Shown: piece after piece, positions 1 to 9,000 of the stretch
How positions within the stretch are numbered: position 1 is the first letter of the stretch
Layout: every line of letters starts with the position of its first letter
Source: Micromonospora echinofusca
Lineage (GTDB): Bacteria; Actinomycetota; Actinomycetes; Mycobacteriales; Micromonosporaceae
NCBI RefSeq assembly: GCF_900091445.1
Contig: NZ_LT607733.1
Span: 2,187,501 to 2,251,500, forward strand
Direction of reading: 5' to 3'
DNA length: 64,000 bases
The notes under the pieces: generated by a model
The model's database searches: none
Told to the model about the DNA's origin: nothing
The model's input: only the letters and a program-made list of their open reading frames with translations
Made by a program: the position numbers and the translations under genes

Positions 1-3000
1 CGGGTCGCGAAGTCGACCCCGGCGGCCACGTCGACCTCCAGCAGCACCAGCGAGGTGAAGTCGCCGATCACCGCGTTGATGCCGGGGTGCAGCGGCAGCC
101 GGTTGAACAGCGGCAGGCTCAGCGTGAACCGCGACTGGCGGCTCCACCGGGCCAGCACCTGCGCGAACGCGGTGACCAGCAGCACCGACGGGGTCACGTG
201 GTGCCGGCCGGCGGCCGCCTTCAGCCGGCTCCAGCGTTGCGCCGGCAGCACCTCGTCGTAGCGGGTGAAGCGCGGTCGTTCGACGCTCTCCGGCTGCCGT
301 TCCAGCGGCAGCTGCGGTGCGGGGGCCAGCGTGGCGACCCGCTCCCGCCAGTAGTCGAGCGCCCGCTCGTAGCGCGGCGTGCCCCGCAGGGCCCGCTCGG
401 CCAGCACGTAGTCGCGGAAGGTCACCGCGAGCGGCGGCAGGTCGGCGTCCGGGTCCGCGTAGAGCACCGCCAGCTCGTGTTCGAGGATCTGCCCGCTGGC
501 CGCGTCGAGGATCAGCGCGTCGGTGCTGACGTGCAGGCGCGCCTCGCCGTCGAGCAGCGTCACCGCGAACTCGAACAGGGGCCAGCGGCGGGCGTCGAGC
601 ACCTGGTGGGACATCCGCTCGCGGATCTCGCCCAGCCGGCGGGCAGTGGTGTCCGGGTCGAGCCCGCGCAGGTCCTGCCGGGCCATCGCGTAGCGCGGCA
701 CGCTCGGCAGGACGCGCTGCACGCCGTCGTGGAAGACCGCGCGGAGCATGTCGTGGCGGTCGATCAGCCGGTGCAGCGCGCGGGTGAAGCGCTCCTCGTC
801 GAAGTCGCGCAGCCGCAGCTCGCTGTAGCCGTGCGCGCCGACCCCGCCGAGTTCGATGGTCGACCCGCGCCCCACCCAGTAGGCCTCCTGGATGTCGGTG
901 AGCGGGAACGGCTGGTGTCGGGCGTCGGGGTCGGCGACGAGGGGCGGGAGGGCGTCGACGGCGGGAGCGCCGGGGCCCGCCAGTTCGGCCGCCAGGTCGG
1001 CCAGGACGGGCCGGCGGAAGAGGGTACGCAGCGACAGTCGCGCCGACATCCGCTCGTTGATGGCGTGCACGAGCCGGGTCGCCAGGAGCGAGTGGCCGCC
1101 CAGCGCGAAGAAGTCGTCGAGGGCGCCGACCCGGTCGCGGCGCAGCACCTCGGCCCAGATGGCGGCCATCCGGGCCTCCCGCTCGTCGCGGGGCGCGACG
1201 TAGGCGGTGGCGACGTCGGCCTGATCGGGCGCGCGCAGGGCCCGCCGGTCGAGCTTGCCGTTGGGGGTCAGCGGCAGGCGGTCGAGCACCACCCAGCGGG
1301 TTGGCACCAGGTGCTCGGGCAGCCGGCGCCGCAGCTGCTCGCGGGCCACCTCGGCGGTGACGTCGCCGGCCAGGTAGCCGACCAGGTGCGGGTCGCCGGG
1401 GACGTCCTCGCGCAGCAGCACGGCGGCCTCGCGGACGCCCGGGACGTGCCGCAGGGCGTTCTCCACCTCGCCCGGCTCGACCCGGAAGCCGCGTACCTTG
1501 ACCTGGTCGTCGGCGCGCCCGACGAACTCGATGGTGCCGTCGGCCCGGCGGCGGACCAGGTCCCCGCTGCGGTACATCCGCTCGCCGGGCCCGGCGAACG
1601 GGTCGGGCACGAACCGCTCGGCGGTCGCCGCCGGGCGATTGAGGTAGCCCCGCGCCAGGCCGGACCCGCCGATGTAGAGCTCGCCGAGCACGCCCGCCGG
1701 TACCGGTTCGCACCGCTCGTCGAGCACGTAGAGCCGGGCGTTGGCGATCGGCCGGCCGATCGGCGGCAGCGCCGGCCAGTCGTCCGCCGTCGCGGTGGCC
1801 AGCGCGAACTGGCTGACCACGTGCGTCTCCGTCGGGCCGTACTGGTTGTAGAGGTACCGGCCGCCCAGCCCCGTGACCAGGGCGCGCAGGTCGTCGTCGA
1901 CCCGCAGCGCCTCGCCGGCGGTGACGATCTCGCAGCCGGGCCCGAGCGGGGCGACGGCTCCCGTGAGGCCCGCCATCTGGTGCAGCACGGCGGCCGGCAG
2001 GAACGCCCGCCGTACGCCCTGCTCGGCGAGGACGTGGCGCAGCTGGCCGAGGTCGCGGGTGCGCTCCTCGCCGATCAGCACCAGCGTGCCGCCCTGGCAG
2101 AGGGTGCTCCAGATCTCCTGGGCGGAGACGTCGAAGCCGATCGAGGCGAACTGGAGCACCCGGTGCGGCGTCGGGCTGCCCGGCGCTGCGTAGCGCAGCT
2201 GCCAGTCGATCAGGTTGTCCAGGCACCGCCAGGTCTGCGCCACGCCCTTGGGCCGGCCGGTGGAGCCGGAGGTGTGGATGACGTAGGCGAGGTGCCCGGG
2301 TCGGGTACCGGGGTCGGGGCTGGTGGTGGGGTGCTCGGCCACGTCGGTGGTGTCGAGGTCGATCACGGGTGCGGTGGTCAGGCCGTCGAGGCCGTCGAGG
2401 GTGGCGGCGTGGGTGAGCACGGCGACCGGGGCGCCGTCGGCCAGCAGGTGACCGAGGCGCTCGGCGGGATGCGCCGGGTCCAGAGGCAGGTACGCGCCGC
2501 CAGCCCGGGCGACGGCCACCAGCGCGACGATCAGCTCCGGCGACCTGCGCAGGCAGACCGCGACGAGCGCGTCGGGGCCGACGCCGTACGCGCGCAGGTG
2601 GTGGGCGAGCCGGTTGGCGCGCGCGTCGAGGTCGCGGTAGGTGAGTGAGGTGCCGTCGAAGGTGAGCGCCACCGCGTCGGGGGCCGCCGCGACTCGCTCG
2701 GCCAGGCGGGCGAGGACGCCCCTGTCCACCGGGGACTGCGCGGCCTGCCGCAGCGCCTGCTCGCGGTCCCGCTCGTCGAGCAGGGACAGCCGGTCGATCG
2801 GTTGGTCGGGGTGGGCGACGAGTTGGGTGAGGACGTGGTGCAGGTAGTGGATGTGGCGCTGGGCGGTGGCGGTGTCGAACAGTGCGGTGGCGTACTCGAG
2901 GCTGCCGGTGATGCGCCCGTCGTGCTCGGCCAGCGCGAGCGTGAGGTCGAACTTGGCGGTGGTGTGCGGCGGCGGCAGGGCGGTGACCCGCAGGCCCGGC

Positions 3001-6000
3001 AGGGTCAACTCGCCGTCGTCGGTGTTCTGCCAGGCGAACATGACCTGGAACAGGGGGGTGTGGGCGAGGTTGCGGGTGGGGTTGACGGCTTCGACGACGT
3101 GTTCGAAGGGGAGGTCCTGGTGGTCGAGGGTGGTGAGGGTGAGGTCGCGGACGCGGTGCAGCAACTCGGTGGTGGTGGGTCGTCCGGTGAGGTCGATGCG
3201 CAGGGCGAGGGTGTTGACGAAGAAGCCGATGAGGTTTTCGAGTTCGGCGCGGCGGCGGTTGGCGGTGGGGGTGCCGATGATGAGGTCGTGGTGGCCGGTG
3301 AGGCGGGACAGGACGATGGCCCAGGCGGTGAGCAGGGTCATGTAGAGGGTGCCGCCGTGGTGGGTGGTGAGGGTCTTGAGGGCGGTGGTGAGGTCGGTGT
3401 CGATGGTGATGGGCAGGTGGGCGCCGTGGTGGTCCTGTTCGGCGGGTCGGGGTCGGTCGGTGGGTAGGTCGAGCAGGGTGGGTGCGTCGGTGAGGGTGTT
3501 GCGCCAGTGGGTTTCCTGGCGTTGCAGGGTGCCGTCGGTGAGCCATTGGTGTTGCCAGGCGGCGTAGTCGGCGTACTGCACGGGCAGGGGCGGCAGCGGG
3601 TCGGGCCGGCCCTCGTGCGACGCCGCGTACAACACCCCCAACTCGCGGGTCAGGACGCCGATCGACCAGCCGTCGGAGACGACGTGGTGCATCGTGACGA
3701 GCAGGACGTGCCGGTCCGGGGCGAGGGTGACCAGGCGGCCCCGGATCAGGGGACCGGTGGTCAGGTCGAACGGGGCCGTGAACTCCTCGTCCTGGAGCCC
3801 GGCCAGCCGGGCGGCGGCGTCGGGCGCGCCGGTCAGGTCGTGCGTGTGCAGGGTGAAGCCGGCCCCGGGCGGGTCGACGTGCTGGTGCACGTCGGAGCCG
3901 GCGGGGACGATGCGGCTGCGCAGGGCCTCGTGCCGGTCGACGAGGGAGTCCAGGGCCGACCGCAGCGCGTCGTGGTCGAGCCAGCCGGCCAGCTCCAGGG
4001 CCAGCGGCATGTGGTAGGTGTGGCCGAGGCCGCCGAGCCGCTCCAGGAACCACAGCCGCCGCTGCGCGAAGGAGAGCTCCAGCGCGCCGTCCCGGTCGAC
4101 CGGGCGGATCGGGGGCAGCACGTCGCGGCCGTCCGGCGTCAGCCGGGCGACGAAGGCGCTCAGGACCGGCGCCGCGAAGAGCGCCGCCGGCGAGACCTCC
4201 CGCCCCAGCACCTGCCGGAGCCGGGAGACCAGCCGCATGGCCAGCAGCGAATGGCCGCCCAGGGCGAAGAAGTCGTCGTGCCGGCCGACCCGTTCGACGC
4301 CCAGCACCTCGGCCCAGACGCCCGCCACCATGGTCTCCAGCAGGCCGACCGGCTCGACGTGCCCGCGCCGGCCGAAGGCCTCCCCGTCCGGCGCCGGCAG
4401 CGCCGCCCGGTCGAGCTTGCCGTTGGGCGTCAGCGGCCATGCGGCCAGCCGGACGTACGCCGACGGCACCATGTGCTCCGGCAGTTGGGCGGCGAGCCGG
4501 TCCCGCAGCCGCGCGGCGTCCGGCGCCTCGCCCGCCCCGCCCAGCACGTACGCGACGAGCCGCTGGTGGCCGACGGCGTCCGGGCGCGCCACGACGACCG
4601 CCTCCCGTACGCCCTCGACGGCGGCGAGCCGGGACTCGATCTCGCCCAGCTCGACGCGGAAGCCCCGGATCTTCACCTGGAAGTCGTCGCGGCCCAGGAA
4701 CTCCAGTTCCCCGCCCGGCAGGCGACGACCCAGGTCCCCGGTGCGGTAGAGCCGCTCGCCCGGCACGAACGGGCTGGGGCGGAAGCGCTGCGCGGTCAGG
4801 CCGGGCCGGTTCAGGTAGCCGCGCGCCACGCCCGCGCCACCGATGTGGATCTCGCCGACCACCCCGTCCGGCACCGGCTCGCCCTCGCCGTCCAGCAGGT
4901 AGACCCGCACGTTGGGCAGCGGCCGGCCGATCGGCAGGCAGGTCGCCTCGGCGAGATCGTCGGTCGGCAGCAGGTGGCAGGTGCTGTCGACGGCCGCCTC
5001 GGTCACGCCGTACGCGTTGACGATCCGCACCCGCTGCCCGCACCGGGCGCGCAGCCGGGCGGCGTCGGCGGCGCTCCAGGCGTCCGAGCCGCAGACCACC
5101 GTCTCCAGCCCGGCGAGGCTCCCGCCGGTGGACTCCAGGTGCTCCAGCAGCGGGTTGAGCACGGCCGGTACGAAGTCGGCGAAGTCCACGTCGTGGCGGC
5201 CCAGCAGCTCGTACAGACCGGCGCTGTCCAGCAGCAGCGGACGCGGGCAGATCACCAGCCGCCCGCCGAAGCCGAGCGCCCGCACCACGTCGGCGGTGAA
5301 GACGTCGAACGAGAAGCTCGCCATCTGCAGGTGCACCAGCCCGGGGCGCAGGTCGAGCAGGCGTTCCCAGGCGGCGGCGACGGCCACGAGCTGCCGGTGC
5401 TCGACCAGCACCCCGTTGGCGGTGCCGGAGGTGCCGGACGTGTAGATGACGTACGCCAGATGGTGCGCGCCCAACCCGTCGATGACGGGGTCGGTCGCCG
5501 GCAGCGGCGCCCACGCCGCCGCGTCGAGGTCCAGGTCGAGCACCGGGGTGTCGAGCCCGGCCAGCGCGGCGTGCAACCGCTCGCGGGCCGGGCCGTGGGT
5601 CAGCGCCGCCACCGGCGCGCTGTCGCGCAGCATGGCGGCGAGCCGCTCGGGCGGGTACGCCGGGTCGAGCGGCAGGTAGGCGCCACCGGCCTTGAGGACC
5701 GCCAGCAGCGCCACCACGGCGTCCGGTGACCGCTCGACGCAGATCGCCACGATCCGGTCCGGCCCGACGCCCCGGGTGCGCAGGTGGTGGGCCAACCGGT
5801 TGGCCCGCGCGTTCAGCTCGCCGTAGGTGAGCCGTACGTCGTCGCCGACGAGGGCCACCGCCTGCGGGTCGCGGGCCGCCTGGGCCTCGACGAGGTGGTG
5901 CACCAGGCGGCCCGGCGGGTACGCCACCGTGGCGTCGTTGCCGTCCTCGACCAGCCGGCGCCGCTCGGCGGCGGGCAGCACGTCGAGCCCGCCCACCGCC

Positions 6001-9000
6001 GCGTCGGGCGTGCGCTCCAGGGCGTCGGCGAGCGTCTCCAGCGCCCGTTCGACCATCGCGCAGACCTTCTCGGGCGCCACCCCGGCCGCGGCGGCGACGG
6101 TCAGCACGACGTCGTCGCCCAGGTCGTCGACGTCCAGCGCGAGCGGGTAGTTGCCGCGTTCCTGCGCGGCCAGGTAGGTCAGGTCGTCCGCGTCGGGCGT
6201 CGGCGCGGGCGTCTCCGACTCGGCGAGCACCTCGGCGTGCCGGTAGTTGAGCAGGGCGGTGAAGAGGGGGGCCGGCGGCGCCACCGCGCTGCACGACTGG
6301 GCCAGCGCCAGCGACGCGTGCTCGTGGCGGATCAGCCCGGTCAGCGCCTCGTGGGTGCGCAGCACGCACTCCGTGGCGCCGGTGGCGTCGACGGTGACCC
6401 GCAGCGGGAGGGTGTTCAGGAAGGGCCCGAGGACGCGGTCGCTGCCCGCGCCGGCGTCCATCCGCCCGGAGAGCACGGTGCCGAAGACCACGTCCCGGCG
6501 GCCGGCGGCCCGGGCCAGCACCTGCCCCCAGGCGACGTGGAAGAGACTGGTCACCCCGACCTGGAGGGACTGGGCCCGCTGCCGCAGCCGCCGCGCCAGC
6601 TCCGGACCGAGCCAGACCCGGGCGTCGCGCATGGTGTGCCCGTCGCCGTGGATGTCCCGCAGGCCGAAGGGCACGGTCGGGCTGTCGACGTCGGAGAGCA
6701 TCCGGCGGAAGAAGCTCTCCTGCTCGGCCCGGTCGACGCCGCGCCGGATGCGCGCCACGAAGTCGCGGAAGGGCAGCGGCGGCGGCAGCCGGTCGCCCTC
6801 GCCGGCCAGGTACGCGCGGACCTCGGCCCGCAGCTGCTTGAGCGAGGTGTTGTCGTCGACGATGTGGTGGATCAGCTCCACGACCAGCCACCCGCCGTCG
6901 CGCGGGTCCCGCCCGACCAGCAGCCGCAGCAGGGGAGCCCGGTCGAGGGGCAGGCGGCCGTACCGCCGGTCGACGTGCTCGCGGAGCTGCCGCAGCGGGT
7001 CGTCGCCCGCCGCGTCGAGCGGGACCTCCTCCACCGGCAGGGGCGCCCGGCGCCACACCACCTGCACCGGCTCGTTGATCCCGTGCCACACCACCGCGGT
7101 ACGCAGCACGTCGTGCCGGGCGATCACCGCCTCCAGCGCGGCGCGGTAGCGGTCCAACCGGTCCCGGTCGGCGAAGCGCAGGACCGTGGTGACCAGGTAG
7201 GGGTCGCGGTCGCGGGCCATCAGGTGGTGGAAGAGCATCCCCTCCTGCACCGGCGCCAGGGGGTAGATGTCCTGCACGTTCGGCGTCCCGCCGGGGACCG
7301 TGGCGATGACCGCGTCGATCTCCGGCTGGCTCAGCTGCACCAGCGGCAGCAGCTCCGGGGTGATCCGCTCGCAGTCGGCCGGGATCGGCTCCGGGGGCGC
7401 GTCGGCCCGGTCCGCGTCGGCACCCACGGCGGCGGCCAGGTCGGCCAGGACCGGGGAGGCGAAGAGCGCGCGTACGTCGGCGGACAGGCCCTGGCGGCGC
7501 ATCCGTTCCAGCACCCGCAGGGCCAGCAGCGAGTGCCCGCCCAGCGCGAAGAAGTTGTCGTGCCGACCGACCCGCTCGACGCCGAGCACCTCGGCCCAGA
7601 TGGCGGCGAGGGTGGTCTCCGTCGCACCGACCGGCTCGGCGTAGTGCCGGGTGGCGAAGGCCGACCCGTCCGGCGCGGGCAGCGCCCGGTGGTCGAGCTT
7701 GCCGTTGGGCGTCAGCGGCCACTCGGCGACCCGCACGTACGCGGCCGGGACCATGTGCTCCGGCAGGACGGCGGCCAGCCGGGTGCGCAGCGACTCGGCC
7801 GTCAGCCGGCGTACGGACGCGGTGTAGTAGCCGACGAGGCGCGGCTCGCCGGCGGCGTCGGTGGTGACCGTCACCACCGCGTCGCGTACGCCGGGACAGG
7901 CGGCGAGCTGGACCTCGACCTCGCCCAGCTCGACGCGGTAGCCGCGCAGCTGCACCTGGGAGTCGTTGCGGCCCAGGTAGTCGAGGCCCCCGTCGGCGCG
8001 GTGGCGGACGAGGTCACCGGTGGCGTAGAGCCGGTCGCCCGCCACGAACGGGCTGGGCCGGAAGCGTTGCGCGGTCAGCCCGGGACGGTTGAGGTAGCCG
8101 CGGGCGACCCCCGCGCCGCCGACGTGCAGCTCACCGACGACGCCGGGCGGCACCGGCTCCCCCCGCCCGTCGAGCACGTAGAGACGCAGGTCGGCGAGGG
8201 GCCGCCCGATCGGGGACACGCCCGGCCGTTCGGCGTCGGCCGGGCTCAACGGCCGGTGGGTCACGTGCACCGTGGTCTCGGTGATGCCGTACATGTTGAC
8301 CAGCTCGGTGCGGCCGTTGCGCGCGTCCGCGTACCACGGCCGCAGCATCGTCGGGTCCAGCGCCTCGCCGCCGAAGACCACCGTGCGCAGCCGGTGCGCC
8401 CGCGCGCTGTCGGCCTGCGCGGCGATCAGGCTGCGGAACGCGCTGGGGGTCTGGTTGAGGACGGTCACGCCCTCGTCGCACAGCAGCCGGTGGAACTCGG
8501 CGGGGGAGCGGCTGGTCAGCCGGGGGACGATCACCAGCCGGCCGCCGTGCAGCAGCGCGCCCCACATCTCCCAGACGGAGAAGTCGAACGCGAAGGAGTG
8601 GAAGAGGCACCACACGTCGTCCGGACCGAAGCCGAACCACCCCGCCGTGGCGGAGAAGAGCCGCACCACGTTGGCGTGCTCGACCATGACGCCCTTGGGC
8701 CGGCCGGTGGAGCCGGAGGTGTGGATGACGTAGGCGAGGTGCCCGGGTCGGGTACCGGGGTCGGGGCTGGTGGTGGGGTGCTCGGCCACGTCGGCGGTGT
8801 CGAGGTCGATCACGGGTGCGGTGGTCAGGCCGTCGAGGGTGGCGCGGGTGGCGGCGTGGGTGAGGACGGCGACCGGGGCGCCGTCGGCCAGCAGCTCGCC
8901 GAGGCGTTCGGCGGGATGGGTCGGGTCGAGCGGGACGTACGCGCCGCCGGCCTTGAGGACCGCCAGCAGCGCCACGACCAGCTCGGGCGAGCGTTCCAGG

